64,000 nt of DNA from Australimonas brisbanensis (GCA_038147155.1 JAYQTA010000003.1:186001-250000); one strand, 5' to 3'. Shown: positions 33,866 to 42,614, numbered from the stretch's first letter. Made by a program: numbers and translations. The notes: generated by a model not told the origin, from the letters alone.

Positions 33866-34261
33866 CTACGGCTCGGCGCGCACGTAACCGTCCGGCCCGT
33901 AGGTGGAGAAGGCCAGGTAGGAGAGGCGCTCCGTTCCGGTGTTGACGATGGCGTGGGAGCGGGTGCGGGGGATGATGACGCATTGGCCCGCGCGCACCGG
34001 CACGTCGGGCCCGTCCTCCCCCCGCCGGTAGGTGCCCTCGCCCGTGAGCACGTAGAAGACGTGCAGGTTGGCGGGGTGCCGATGCAGCCCCTGCGTCTGG
34101 CCCGGCTCCAGGTTCCACACCACCACCGAGGCGTCCGGGTCGTCGTGGTAGAGGCGCACCACGGTGGCCCCGTCCGGCGAGAAGCGCTGGAACAGCGCGG
34201 GGTCCACCACGCCGGTGCCCAGGGAATCTGGCGTCAGGGAGAGGGAGTGGTCAGCGGGCAA
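33866..34261 (-). CDS. Cupin-domain protein
   Basis: This 131-residue single cupin has motif 1 as PGQTQGLHRHPANLHVFYVLTGEGTY, with the metal-type His residues, and motif 2 as RAGQCVIIPRTRSHAIVNTG. The start is a TTG at 34261, chosen because GGAGG lies seven bases upstream and there is no ATG near the conserved start. Such small cupins bind metals or small ligands, and the role is not evident. It stands alone between the tRNA and a response regulator gene. Confidence 0.75.
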   Translation of the reverse strand: MPADHSLSLTPDSLGTGVVDPALFQRFSPDGATVVRLYHDDPDASVVVWNLEPGQTQGLHRHPANLHVFYVLTGEGTYRRGEDGPDVPVRAGQCVIIPRTRSHAIVNTGTERLSYLAFSTYGPDGYVRAEP

Positions 34262-34310
34262 GGCGCACCTCCGGTGGCGTGGTCACCGGGGCGATTCTAG
34301 CGCTGGCGGG

Positions 34311-34712
34311 TCACTCGGCGACGGGGGGCCTGCCCTGGACCAGTTCGGCCACCTGCGCGCCCAGGGAGGAGGCGGAGAAGGGCTTGCCGATGAACCCCGC
34401 CACGTTGGGCTGCTCGCGCAACGGTGCGAGGGCGTCGGCGTGCTCGCCCGTGAACAGGATGACCGGTACCGCAGCCGTGGCGGGGCTGGTGCCGAGGGCT
34501 TGGATGGCCTCCATCGCGCTCATGTCCGCGAGATTCACGTCCATCAGCTCCGCGTCGGGGGGTGCGTCCTGGGCCAGGATGAGTCCCTGGCGTGCACTGG
34601 AGGCGGTGATGACGCTGTGCCCGCCCAGCAGCTCCAGGGACACGCGGGTCACCTCGATGATGTCCGGCTCATCGTCGATGACGAGCAGGCGCAGGCCTGG
34701 GGGGGTGGTCAC
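34311..34712 (-). CDS. Stand-alone response regulator (receiver domain only)
   Basis: The 133 residues form a receiver domain: acidic pair Asp12-Asp13 (VIDDEPD), phospho-acceptor Asp58 (LMDVNLAD), Thr88 (LFTGEH) and Lys110 (GKPF). There is no output domain after residue 125, so it may act by protein contact or feed a phosphorelay. No kinase is adjacent; the nearest histidine kinase, at 40.5 kb, has its own regulator. Confidence 0.85.
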   Translation of the reverse strand: MTTPPGLRLLVIDDEPDIIEVTRVSLELLGGHSVITASSARQGLILAQDAPPDAELMDVNLADMSAMEAIQALGTSPATAAVPVILFTGEHADALAPLREQPNVAGFIGKPFSASSLGAQVAELVQGRPPVAE

Positions 34713-34811
34713 GGGGGTGGCTCCTTGCGCCGCTGGCCCCAGAGGGCTGCGGATATCGCTGGGAGTATAGCGATTTCCAGATGAACCAGGTCGATCCTCG
34801 CCGGGTTCAGC

Positions 34812-35306
34812 CTACCCCTGCTCGTCGTACCAGGAGGGCGGCACACGCACGGCCACCATGTCTCCGGTGGCGCACTCCACCCCGCCAGAGACGAGGCTGA
34901 TGCTCACCAGCGACTTGCGCGGGTGCGCCTCACGCACCCAGGCGTGTACCGTCATGGGCTGGTCGATGGGGGTGGGTTTGCGGTAGGAGACGTTCAGCGC
35001 GCCGGTGACGAACCAGACCAACTCGCCCTCGCCCACGGGGCGCTCTTCGCTCCGGTACACGTCACCGATGGCCGTCCAGATACCGTGGCAGTCGATGACC
35101 GAGGCGATGGTGCCGCCGTAGACGATGGTGCGCGGGCCTGCGGCGAACTCCGGACGCGGCGTCCAGATGCACACCGCCCTCTCCGGGTCGGCCGGGTCCC
35201 AGCGGGTCTTGAGGCGCAGCCCGCCCGGCACGTCCGGCCCACACCCCCAGCAGTGGTTGCGGGGCATCACGTCCTGGAAGGCGGTCTGGAAGTCGGGCTG
35301 GGTCAT
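34812..35306 (-). CDS. PaaI-type thioesterase (hotdog fold)
   Basis: This 164-residue protein starts at the ATG at 35306 and carries a 4HBT hotdog domain: NHCWGCGPDVPGGLRLK, then TIVYGGTIASVIDCHGIWTAIG (the hotdog helix with Asp/His) and LNVSYRKPTPIDQPMTV. The N-terminal CWGCG is common to a group of PaaI-like thioesterases. The likely substrate is an acyl-CoA, of unknown chain. It is divergent from a quinone oxidoreductase gene. Confidence 0.8.
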   Translation of the reverse strand: MTQPDFQTAFQDVMPRNHCWGCGPDVPGGLRLKTRWDPADPERAVCIWTPRPEFAAGPRTIVYGGTIASVIDCHGIWTAIGDVYRSEERPVGEGELVWFVTGALNVSYRKPTPIDQPMTVHAWVREAHPRKSLVSISLVSGGVECATGDMVAVRVPPSWYDEQG

Positions 35307-35434
35307 GACGGGGGGCTCCGGGTAGTGGGGTTCCCCTCGACAGTACAGGCGTGCTCGCCGGGGCGTCAACGCGTTTGCCCGACGGAGCCGGGAGGGGCAT
35401 ACTCTGCGCCCACAACCCGATGAGCGAGGTGCCC

Positions 35435-36397
35435 ATGCAGGCGATACGTTTTCACGAGTACGGCGGCCCCGAGGTGATGCGGCTGGAGGAGGTGCCCACC
35501 CCCACCCCCGGCGAGGGAGAGGCGCTGGTGCGCATCGCGGCCTCCGGCGTGAACCCCTCCGAGGTCACGCGCCGGTCGGGCAAGGGCCAGCCGGTGAGCT
35601 TCCCGGCCATCCCCGGCATCGAGGCGGCGGGTGTGGTGGAGGAGGTGGGGCAGGGCGTCACGTCCGTGAAGAAGGGCGATCGGGTGGTGGTGCGCCAGCC
35701 CGCCTCCTCCTACGCCGAGTACCTGGCGGTGCCCGCATCGCTTCTCTACCCCGCGCCCGAGGGGCTCACCCTCACCGAGGCGAGCACCCTGGCCATCGCC
35801 TACACCACGGCATGGCACGCGCTGGTGGTGCGGGGCGGGGCCAAGGCGGGCGATGCGGTGTTGGTGCAGGCGGCGGCATCCGGCGTGGGCATCGCTGCGA
35901 TCCAGCTGGCCAAGGCGCTGGGTTGCACCGTGTTGGGCACCTCCTCCAGCGCGGAGAAGCTGGCGTGGGCCGCGGGCTACGGCATGGACCACGGCATCAA
36001 CTACGCCGAGGCCGACTTCGCCGAGGAGGCCAAACGCCTCACCGGCGGGAAGGGCGTGGACGTCATCGTGGACGGGGTGGCGGGCGATGGCATCGCCAAG
36101 GGGCTGAACGCCCTCGCCAAGGGCGGGCGCATCGCGGTGTTCGGTGGAGCGGGCGGTCGCGAGGTTACTTTCGCCGTGACCGACCTGTACCGGGGCCACC
36201 AGGCGGTGCTGGGCGCGGGTGGGGCGGGCACCAGCCGGGAGGACTTCCAGACCATCCTCGACTGGTTCTCCCAGGGCAAGCTCAAGCCGACCATCGATCG
36301 CACCTGGCCGCTGGCTCAGGCGGTGGAGGCGCACCGCTACCAGGAATCGCGCCAGATCAAGGGCAAGACGGCGCTCGTCGTCAGCGGGGAGGCCTAG
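35435..36397 (+). CDS. NADPH:quinone oxidoreductase-type MDR protein
   Basis: This is a 320-residue zinc-free medium-chain dehydrogenase. It begins MQAIRFHEYGGPEVMRLEEV, typical of Qor, and has ASGVGIAAIQLAKALGCTV for NADPH binding and an AVEAHRYQESRQIKGK C-terminus. The ATG at 35435 is favoured over the one at 35420 because the family starts at MxAIRxxxYG and GAGG lies upstream. A TACTCT box (35400-35405) precedes it. It probably reduces quinones or enones. The downstream pyridoxamine-oxidase-like gene follows after two bases. Confidence 0.85.
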   Translation: MQAIRFHEYGGPEVMRLEEVPTPTPGEGEALVRIAASGVNPSEVTRRSGKGQPVSFPAIPGIEAAGVVEEVGQGVTSVKKGDRVVVRQPASSYAEYLAVPASLLYPAPEGLTLTEASTLAIAYTTAWHALVVRGGAKAGDAVLVQAAASGVGIAAIQLAKALGCTVLGTSSSAEKLAWAAGYGMDHGINYAEADFAEEAKRLTGGKGVDVIVDGVAGDGIAKGLNALAKGGRIAVFGGAGGREVTFAVTDLYRGHQAVLGAGGAGTSREDFQTILDWFSQGKLKPTIDRTWPLAQAVEAHRYQESRQIKGKTALVVSGEA

Positions 36398-36399
36398 TC

Positions 36400-36819
36400 G
36401 TGGCGTTCACCTATGAGCAGGTGGAGAGCTTCCTGGCCGAGCAGCACCTGGCGGTGGTGACCACCGTCGGCGCTTCGGGCCGCGCCCAGGCCACGGTGGT
36501 GAGCGCGGGGCCGGTGGACGGGCGCATCGCGTTCGTCTCCCGTGACCACACGGCCAAGGTGCGCAACGCCCGGCGCGCGGGCCGGGCCACGGTGACGGTG
36601 GTGAACCCCGCCAACAAGCGCTACGTCACCGTGGAGGGACCCGCTGCCCTGCACCCGTGGGACGAGGGCAACGAGGCGGCGTGCCTGGCCCTGCTGGGCC
36701 GCGCCTACGCCGCGGCAGGCCGCCCGCCGGAGCGGTGGGACGACTTCGCGGGGACGATGAGGGAGGAGCAGCGCACCGTGGTGCTGGTGAGTCCCGAGCG
36801 CATCTACGGGAGCCTCTAG
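36400..36819 (+). CDS. Pyridoxamine 5'-phosphate oxidase-like split-barrel protein
   Basis: This 139-residue protein with a GTG start follows the MDR gene after two bases. The barrel segments are LAVVTTVGASGRAQATVVSAG, IAFVSRDHTAKVRNARRAG and RATVTVVNPANKRYVTVEG. This is the TIGR03618-like, FMN- or F420-binding split barrel. The C-terminal motif RTVVLVSPERIYG is usual for this family. F420 use is possible in Chloroflexota but cannot be decided here. Confidence 0.75.
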   Translation: MAFTYEQVESFLAEQHLAVVTTVGASGRAQATVVSAGPVDGRIAFVSRDHTAKVRNARRAGRATVTVVNPANKRYVTVEGPAALHPWDEGNEAACLALLGRAYAAAGRPPERWDDFAGTMREEQRTVVLVSPERIYGSL

Positions 36820-36900
36820 CCGCGCGGGCGGTGCGCGGATAGGCTTGCGCCCGCCAGCGAACCAACACACCGGGGCCCCACGCGGCCTCCAGGAGAGGGC

Positions 36901-37749
36901 ATGGAAATCGAGACGACCACTACAGCGGACGGGGTGAAGCTGCACGGGGTGTGCTTCGTGCCGGAGCACCCCCGCACCGACTTGCTCATCGACGGGCTCA
37001 TCATGGTGCATGGGTCCTCCGGCAACTTCTACTCGTCCGCCTCCACCGACCGGGCGCGCCACTTCTGCGAGCTGGGCGTGCCGGTGGCGGTGTTCAACAC
37101 CCGAGGGCACGACACCATCGCAGGGGCGAGCCAGTCGGGCGGGCACAAGATCGGCAACGCCTTCGAGCGCCTCTCCGAATCGCACCTGGACATCAAGGCG
37201 CAGTTGGACTGGGCCGAGGCGCGCGGGTTCAAGCGCATCGGCTTGCTGGGCTCCTCCCTGGGCGCGGTGAAGGTGGTGCTCGCCCAGGCCAAGCTCCAGG
37301 ACCCGCGCGTTGCCTGCGTCATCTCCGTGGGCCCGCTGCGCTTCTCGCAGCGCTACTACGAAGCGTGCGAGATGTCCGCGCTGCACATGGGTTACAAGGC
37401 CGAGGCCGAGGCGCTGGTGAAGGCGGGCAAGGGCGATGCCATCATGAGCGTGGACTTCCCCAACGACGGGGCGCACTTCTCCGCCAACGTGTATCTCGAC
37501 CGGCACTGCTCGGAGCACTACGACATCTGCGCCGCGCACACCGACCAGATCCGCTGCCCCGTGCTGGTGATCACCGGCTCGGAGGAACAGCACCCGCGTA
37601 TGCGGGACGTGGGCCGGGACATGAACGCGCTGGCCGCGGGGAAGAACCCGGGCTACGTCTGGTCGCACACCCAGGGCGGCGGGCACGGACTGCACGAGCA
37701 CAACGACGTGTTCTTCGCCGAGGTGATGGGCTTCCTGGGCGCCAGGTGA
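36901..37749 (+). CDS. Alpha/beta hydrolase
   Basis: This 282-residue serine hydrolase has the nucleophile elbow GSSLGA with Ser119, an oxyanion region MVHGSSGNFYSS, a late Asp in LVITGSEEQHPRMRD and a C-terminal His in GGGHGLHEHND. It starts at an ATG with GGAGAGG before it. It has no signal peptide, so it acts in the cytosol. The substrate is unknown. Its TGA overlaps the GTG of a truncated membrane gene. Confidence 0.8.
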   Translation: MEIETTTTADGVKLHGVCFVPEHPRTDLLIDGLIMVHGSSGNFYSSASTDRARHFCELGVPVAVFNTRGHDTIAGASQSGGHKIGNAFERLSESHLDIKAQLDWAEARGFKRIGLLGSSLGAVKVVLAQAKLQDPRVACVISVGPLRFSQRYYEACEMSALHMGYKAEAEALVKAGKGDAIMSVDFPNDGAHFSANVYLDRHCSEHYDICAAHTDQIRCPVLVITGSEEQHPRMRDVGRDMNALAAGKNPGYVWSHTQGGGHGLHEHNDVFFAEVMGFLGAR

Positions 37750-38090
37750 GCGTGGCCTCGACGCGCGGGCAGGGGAGCGGCGGCACCCGCTGGTGGGGCC
37801 GGTTCGCCGCGAGCCCCGGCGACGGTCAGGAGGCGCGGTCGGAGAAGACCGCGGTCTTACTGGTCGCGGCAGGGACCAGCGTGGCCGGGGTGGTGTGGGC
37901 GCTGATGTACCTGGCGGTGTTCGGGCTCTCGCTCCCGCTGCTGCTCGCCGCCCTCTACGTGCTGGTGGGGGCTTGCCCAGGGAGCCTGCCGGGCGCGGCC
38001 ACTGTAGCCAGCCGTGCCAGGCTCGGTCAAATGGGAGGGCCCCGGCGCAGCGCACCGGGGCCCTCGTCTCCTCATGCCGGTCAGGGCTAG
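37746..38090 (+). pseudogene. Truncated N-terminus of a membrane adenylate/guanylate cyclase-type protein
   Basis: This 114-codon frame starts at a GTG overlapping the hydrolase stop. It encodes a polar start, then EKTAVLLVAAGTSVAGVVWA and LMYLAVFGLSLPLLLAALYV, the first two helices seen at the start of Chloroflexota integral-membrane cyclases. After about residue 76 the sequence becomes GC-rich and unlike any domain, runs through a terminator hairpin and ends in the CTAG shared with the Rieske gene. The cyclase domain is absent. I read it as a remnant; assignment to cyclases rests on the helix pattern only. Confidence 0.5.
38037..38063. terminator. Bidirectional hairpin terminator between convergent genes
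   Basis: GGGCCCCGG-CGCAGCGCA-CCGGGGCCC has nine perfect GC pairs. It lies 24 bases inside the 3' side of the rightward frame and just past the end of the leftward Rieske gene. It has no T-run but is strong enough to act in both directions. Confidence 0.55.
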
Positions 38091-39382
38091 TGAGCGGCGC
38101 CCGCGGCGCGCTCCTTGGTCAGGTACTCCTGCCAGCCCTTGATCACCTCGTCGGCCAGCGGCTTGACGGGGCCGAAGTCGCCGTCGATCGGCTGCAGGGG
38201 CGGGCGGTACGCCAGGCGAGCGGGGTCGATGCCGCCCACGCCGCCCTCCTCCAACGGCAGTTTGATGCCGGTGGCCTCCTCCGCCGTGCGCATCACGCCG
38301 ATGGGGTCGCCCCCGTCGTTCACCGTCTGGATCTGCTGCTCCAGCAGGCGCCGGAAGAGGATGATGCCCTCGTCGGAGCGCCCCAGCTTCTCTAGGTCGC
38401 GCCGGGCCAGCGGGCCCTGCGCCACCCAGGCGGAGGCGTCCTGGTTGTTCACCGTGTCCATGTGCAGGCGGCCACGCTCGTCGTAGATCGTGGCGTAGTA
38501 GTAGGGCACCTTCTCCTGCTTGGGTGCGGTGCGGCCGGGTGCGGCCGTATAGATGGTGTAGCGCATGTAGATGGTGTTGGTGTCGTCCACCGGGATGCGC
38601 CACTGGAAGTTGCACGAGACCTCGGAGCCCTGGAAGAGGGTGTAGGGCATCAGCAGCGGGTGGCCCACGGCCCACAGGTCGTCCTGCTCGCTCCCCCCCT
38701 CCAGCAGGCGGCGCTTGATAACGCCGTACTCATACACGTCGAAGCCCACCTTCTCGTGCAGGTGCGGCTTGATCCACGCGGAGCGCCGGCCCCGCTTCTC
38801 GCGCAGGTACTCCGGGTAGACCCCGTGCAGCCACTCGGTGTGCACCGGGTCCAGGGAGTTCTCCACGCCCTGGAGCCAGTTGCAGGGCAGGTGGGAGATG
38901 GAGATCTCCCGCACCGCGTTCTCCCACAGGAAGGCGTCCCACTTGGGCAGCTGCGGAGCCGGGGCGGGGCCCAGGTAGGCCCAGATGAGCCCGGCGAACT
39001 CCTGCACCTGGTAGCCGGGCAGGCGGATCTTCTTCATGAAGTTGCCATAGGGGTCCTGCTTGGTCTCGAAGGGCTGTTCGATGCACTGGCCGCTCTCGTT
39101 GAAGAGCCAGCCGTGGTAGGGGCAGCGCAGCCCGTCCTTGTCCGGGATGCCGTAGAGCATGTCCATGCGCCGGTGCGGGCACACGCGCCCGATGAGCCCC
39201 AGGGTGCCCGACGCGTCCCGGTAGAGCACCAGGTCCTCGCCCAGGAGGCGCACGTCCTTCACCGGGTCCTCGTCCAGTTCAGCGGCCGGGGCCACGGGGT
39301 GCCAGTAGCGGCGCATCACCTCCCCCATGGGGGTGCCGGGTCCAACGCTGGTGATCCGCTCGTTGCGGGTGACGTCGAGCAT
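38087..39382 (-). CDS. Rieske-type aromatic ring-hydroxylating dioxygenase, alpha subunit
   Basis: This 431-residue oxygenase has a Rieske [2Fe-2S] site CPHRR...CPYHGW and a mononuclear iron site in ENSLDPVHTEWLHG, which carries the bridging Asp and two His ligands. It resembles phthalate 4,5-dioxygenase/vanillate demethylase-type single-component oxygenases. The ATG at 39382 follows GAGGAGCG. No reductase gene is adjacent. It is divergent from a 4,5-dihydroxyphthalate-decarboxylase-like gene, which suggests an aromatic-acid pathway. A TATACT box (39455-39450) may drive it. Confidence 0.88.
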   Translation of the reverse strand: MLDVTRNERITSVGPGTPMGEVMRRYWHPVAPAAELDEDPVKDVRLLGEDLVLYRDASGTLGLIGRVCPHRRMDMLYGIPDKDGLRCPYHGWLFNESGQCIEQPFETKQDPYGNFMKKIRLPGYQVQEFAGLIWAYLGPAPAPQLPKWDAFLWENAVREISISHLPCNWLQGVENSLDPVHTEWLHGVYPEYLREKRGRRSAWIKPHLHEKVGFDVYEYGVIKRRLLEGGSEQDDLWAVGHPLLMPYTLFQGSEVSCNFQWRIPVDDTNTIYMRYTIYTAAPGRTAPKQEKVPYYYATIYDERGRLHMDTVNNQDASAWVAQGPLARRDLEKLGRSDEGIILFRRLLEQQIQTVNDGGDPIGVMRTAEEATGIKLPLEEGGVGGIDPARLAYRPPLQPIDGDFGPVKPLADEVIKGWQEYLTKERAAGAAH

Positions 39383-39548
39383 CGCTCCTCCTCGTAACCG
39401 CCGTCGGGCGGTGCGCTCGGCCCTGTCGGGGGGCCGTGGGGTGCGCGCCAGTATACGCCGCCGCTCCAGCGGGCGGGTGCGCATCCCCACAGGGTGCCCG
39501 GCGGGTGTAGCATCCGCCACGCTCACACCGCACCGCAGGAGGCACGCC

Positions 39549-40553
39549 ATGACCACCGCGCCCAAACTTCCCCTCTCCCTCGCCTTCGGGGCCAACCCGC
39601 GCTGCCAGCCCATCCTGGACGGGGCGGTGGGCGTGGAGGGGGTGGCGCTGGCCGCCTCCGACGTGCACGCCTCCGAGCTGTTCCACCGCCAACTGGCCCA
39701 CCAGGAGTTCGACGTTTCGGAGATGTCCATCTCCTCGCTGCTGATGATCATGGCCGCAGGGAACACCGACTGGGTGGCGCTGCCCATCTTCACCACGCGC
39801 CACTTCTTCGGCACCGGGGCCTACGTGAACGCGGACGCGGGGATCTCCAGGCCGGAGGACCTGCGCGGGCGGCGCATCGGCCTGAACGAGTACCAGATCA
39901 CCGCCGGTCTGTGGTCGCGCGGGTTCTTCCAGCACGAGTACGGGCTGGACCGGGCCAGCGTGGAGTGGTGGCAGGAGCGCACACCGGAGACCTCCCACGC
40001 CGGGGCCTCGGGCTTCCAGCCCCCCGCCGACGTGACGGTGAAGCAGATACCCGCCTCAACGTCCATGGGCGAGATGCTGGTGGCCGGGGAGCTGGACGCC
40101 ATCCTGGTCTACTTCTGGGGCGGCGGGGTGAACCGCTCCACCATCGACCTGGCGAAGCACCCGAAGGCCCGCCTGCTGTTCAAGGACCCAGCGGCGGAGG
40201 CGGCGCGCTACTACGCCAAGACGGGCATCTTCCCCTTCAACCACACGGTGGTGGTGCGCCGGAGCATCTACGAGAGCCACCCGTGGGTGGCCCGCAACCT
40301 GCTGGAGGCCTTCGAGAAGGCCAAGCAGCGCTCCTACGCCGTGATGCGCGATGCGGTGGGCGCGTGGGTGGACACGGGCATCGTGCCGCAGACCCCGGTA
40401 CGCACGGGGCTGGCCAGGGACCTGTACCCCTACGGACTGGCAGCCAACCGGGCTGTGGTGGAAACGGCCATGCGCTTCTCCCACGAACAGGGCCTCACCC
40501 CGCGCGTCATGACGCCGGAAGAGGTGTTCGCCCCCGCGCTGCTGGACTCCTAG
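39549..40553 (+). CDS. 4,5-dihydroxyphthalate decarboxylase-like / substrate-binding-fold protein
   Basis: This 334-residue protein of the periplasmic-binding-protein-like type II fold matches the plan of Pht5/4,5-dihydroxyphthalate decarboxylase: VSEMSISSLLMIMAAG near the start, FFGTGAYVNADAGI, then RRIGLNEYQITAGLWSRGF. It has no signal peptide, which favours an enzyme over a transport protein. The ATG at 39549 has AGGAGGCACGCC upstream. It is divergent from a Rieske oxygenase. Its stop shares a CTAG with the convergent histidine kinase gene. Confidence 0.8.
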   Translation: MTTAPKLPLSLAFGANPRCQPILDGAVGVEGVALAASDVHASELFHRQLAHQEFDVSEMSISSLLMIMAAGNTDWVALPIFTTRHFFGTGAYVNADAGISRPEDLRGRRIGLNEYQITAGLWSRGFFQHEYGLDRASVEWWQERTPETSHAGASGFQPPADVTVKQIPASTSMGEMLVAGELDAILVYFWGGGVNRSTIDLAKHPKARLLFKDPAAEAARYYAKTGIFPFNHTVVVRRSIYESHPWVARNLLEAFEKAKQRSYAVMRDAVGAWVDTGIVPQTPVRTGLARDLYPYGLAANRAVVETAMRFSHEQGLTPRVMTPEEVFAPALLDS

Positions 40554-41830
40554 GGGGCCGCAACGCGCAGGCGCAGGGTGACGGTGGTGCCCTGGCCGGG
40601 CCCGCTCTGGAGGGTTGCGGCCCCGCCGTGGCGCTCGGCCACCTGACGGATGATGGCCATGCCCAGCCCCGCGCCCTCGATGCCGGAGGCCTGGGCGCCG
40701 GGGGCGCGGTAGAAGCGCTCCCACACCCGCTCCTGGTCGGCGGGGGCGATGCCCTGGCCATTGTCGGCCACGGTCAGTTCCGCCCAGCCATCGCGCTGGG
40801 CCACGCTCAGGCGCACCCACCCGCCGGGCCGGTTGTATTTGATGGCGTTGTCGGCCAGCGCCAGCAGCGCTAGGCGCAGCGCCACCGGATCGCCCAGCAC
40901 CCGCACCGGCGCGCCCGGTGCCTCCACATCAACGCTCACCTGCGCCGCGGCTGCCAGGCGCTCGGCCGCGTGGGCCACCTCGCGGGCCAGCGCGGCCAGG
41001 TCCACCGGCTCGCGCACACGCACCTGGGGAGGCTCCTCCAGCCGCGCCACGGCCAGCAGCCCCGCCACCAGGCCGGAGAGGAAGACGCTCTCCGCCAGCA
41101 GGTCGTCCAGCAGCTGGGCGTCCTCGGGGTCAAGGTGCTCGCGGGTGCGGGCCAGCGCCTCGGCGTCGGCGCGCACCACGGCCACGGGCGTCTTGAGCTG
41201 GTGGGAGGCCTCGGCGATGAACGCGCGCTGGCGCGCGAAGGCCTCGCGCACCGGCCGCATGCCCCGCGCCGTCACCAGCGCGGCGGCGGCCAGGGCTGCC
41301 GCTAGGGCGCCCAGCCCCACCAGCGCCAGGGAGCGGCCCACCGTCTCCAGCGCGTCGTGGCGGCCCTCATCGCTCAGCGCCACCTGCGCGGCGCCCACCA
41401 GCGCCCCGTGGAGGCGCAACGGCACCGTGAGCACCCGGTAGCGCCCTGCGCCGGTATCCACCCAGCCGAAGGCGGCCTCGCCCACGAGGGCGCTGGCCCG
41501 CGCGGCAGGGTCCACCAGGGTCAGGGACGTGCCCTGGCCGGGCAGGGGTGCTCCCCTAGTGTCCAGCAGCAGCGCCTCGGTGGCCACCACCGAAGCGCGG
41601 TCGTCGTCATCGTCCTCGTGGCCGGTGAACGTACCCTGCCGGTACACCGCGGCGATGGCGGGGTTCTCCAGCAGGGATGCGGCCGCCTGCTCCAGCGCCG
41701 TGTCCTGGGCCGAGGCCAGCGATGAGCGGGCCACCAGGTAGACGGCCCCACCGGCCAGGACGAGGATCGCCGCGATCACCGCAACGTTGAAGACGGCGAT
41801 GCGCGCCGCAACGCGCCCCAGGGGGCTCAC
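40550..41830 (-). CDS. Sensor histidine kinase
   Basis: This 426-residue HK starts at a GTG overlapping the regulator's TGA. The first helix is at about 10-35, followed by a periplasmic sensor of about 120 residues containing an acidic run (GHEDDDDD), a second helix and a short HAMP-like linker. HisKA has ASHQLKTPVAVVRADAEAL with phospho-His210. The ATP domain has LADNAIKYN, DNGQGIAP and GAGLGMAII. The acidic cluster in the outer domain could bind metal cations, as in PhoQ/PmrB-type sensors; that is inference. It pairs with the OmpR regulator and faces the apbE operon. Confidence 0.9.
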   Translation of the reverse strand: MSPLGRVAARIAVFNVAVIAAILVLAGGAVYLVARSSLASAQDTALEQAAASLLENPAIAAVYRQGTFTGHEDDDDDRASVVATEALLLDTRGAPLPGQGTSLTLVDPAARASALVGEAAFGWVDTGAGRYRVLTVPLRLHGALVGAAQVALSDEGRHDALETVGRSLALVGLGALAAALAAAALVTARGMRPVREAFARQRAFIAEASHQLKTPVAVVRADAEALARTREHLDPEDAQLLDDLLAESVFLSGLVAGLLAVARLEEPPQVRVREPVDLAALAREVAHAAERLAAAAQVSVDVEAPGAPVRVLGDPVALRLALLALADNAIKYNRPGGWVRLSVAQRDGWAELTVADNGQGIAPADQERVWERFYRAPGAQASGIEGAGLGMAIIRQVAERHGGAATLQSGPGQGTTVTLRLRVAAP

Positions 41831-42498
41831 GGGTGCTCCAGCGCGTAGCCCACGCCGCGCACCGTGCGGATGCGCGGAGCGCCAGGCCCGCGCAGCTTGA
41901 CGCGCAGGTAGGAGACGTAGGTCTCCACGATGGAGACGTTGCCATCGAAGGTGTAGCCCCACACCTGCTCCACCAGCCCGGCGCGCGTGAAGACCCGTCC
42001 GGGCTGGCGCGCCAGCGTCTCCAGGAGGCGGAACTCGGTGGGCGTGAGCTCCAGGGGCGCTCCGTCCAGCCGGGCGGTGTGGCGGAGCAAGTCCATCTCC
42101 AGAACCCCGGCGCGCAGCGAGGTCTGCTCCGTGCTCGCCCCGCCCCTGCGCAGCAACGCGCGTAACCGCGCCAGCAGCTCCTCGAAGGCGAAGGGCTTGG
42201 GCAGGTAGTCGTCAGCGCCCGCGTCCAGGCCTGCCACCCGGTCGTGCACCTCGGCCAGCGCCGTGAGCATCAGGATGGGCACCCGGCTGCCGCCCTCCCG
42301 CAGCACCCGTGCCACCTGGGTGCCGGTCATCACCGGCAGCATCACGTCCAGCACCAGCACGTCGGGGGGCGAGGCCGTGGCGAGGCTCACCGCCGAGGCG
42401 CCATTGGCGGCGGTCTCCACGGTGAACCCCTCCTGCTCCAGCACCCGGCGGATCACGCGGGAGAGGCGTTCGTCGTCCTCGGCCAGCAGCACGCGCAT
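41827..42498 (-). CDS. OmpR/PhoB-type response regulator
   Basis: The 223 residues comprise a receiver (Asp51 in LDVMLPVM, Lys101 in PKPF) and a winged-helix DNA-binding domain (LTPTEFRLLETLARQPGRVFTR, VYVSYLRVKL-like helix and TVRGVGYALE). It is translationally coupled to the histidine kinase by a GTGA overlap. It is divergent from the His/Glu-rich membrane protein, ApbE and ferric-reductase operon, whose promoter region contains inverted and direct repeats. It probably controls that operon. Confidence 0.93.
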   Translation of the reverse strand: MRVLLAEDDERLSRVIRRVLEQEGFTVETAANGASAVSLATASPPDVLVLDVMLPVMTGTQVARVLREGGSRVPILMLTALAEVHDRVAGLDAGADDYLPKPFAFEELLARLRALLRRGGASTEQTSLRAGVLEMDLLRHTARLDGAPLELTPTEFRLLETLARQPGRVFTRAGLVEQVWGYTFDGNVSIVETYVSYLRVKLRGPGAPRIRTVRGVGYALEHP

Positions 42499-42524
42499 GG
42501 TTCGATTATGGCACGGGAGCCCAC

Positions 42525-42565
42525 ACTGAACCTGGGGGTATCCCCAGGAACCGTTCAGGCCGTTC
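42525..42565. promoter_or_regulatory. Nested inverted and direct repeats between regulator and apbE operon
   Basis: CTGAAC (42525-42530) and GTTCAG (42553-42558) flank CCTGGGG-GTAT-CCCCAGG (42531-42548). CGTTC is repeated at 42552 and 42561. The 116-base gap between the OmpR-type regulator and the exported-protein gene is the likely binding site for that regulator. The direct repeats suit an OmpR-type dimer. Confidence 0.45.
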
Positions 42566-42614
42566 CCAGCCTGGGTCGTTACGGTGGTGGCATCAGACCG
42601 GACGTAGGTGCGTG

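Noticed and set aside
36394..38055. A 553-codon minus-strand frame
   Set aside because: It is antisense to three clear genes (split-barrel protein, hydrolase, cyclase remnant) and has low-complexity composition.
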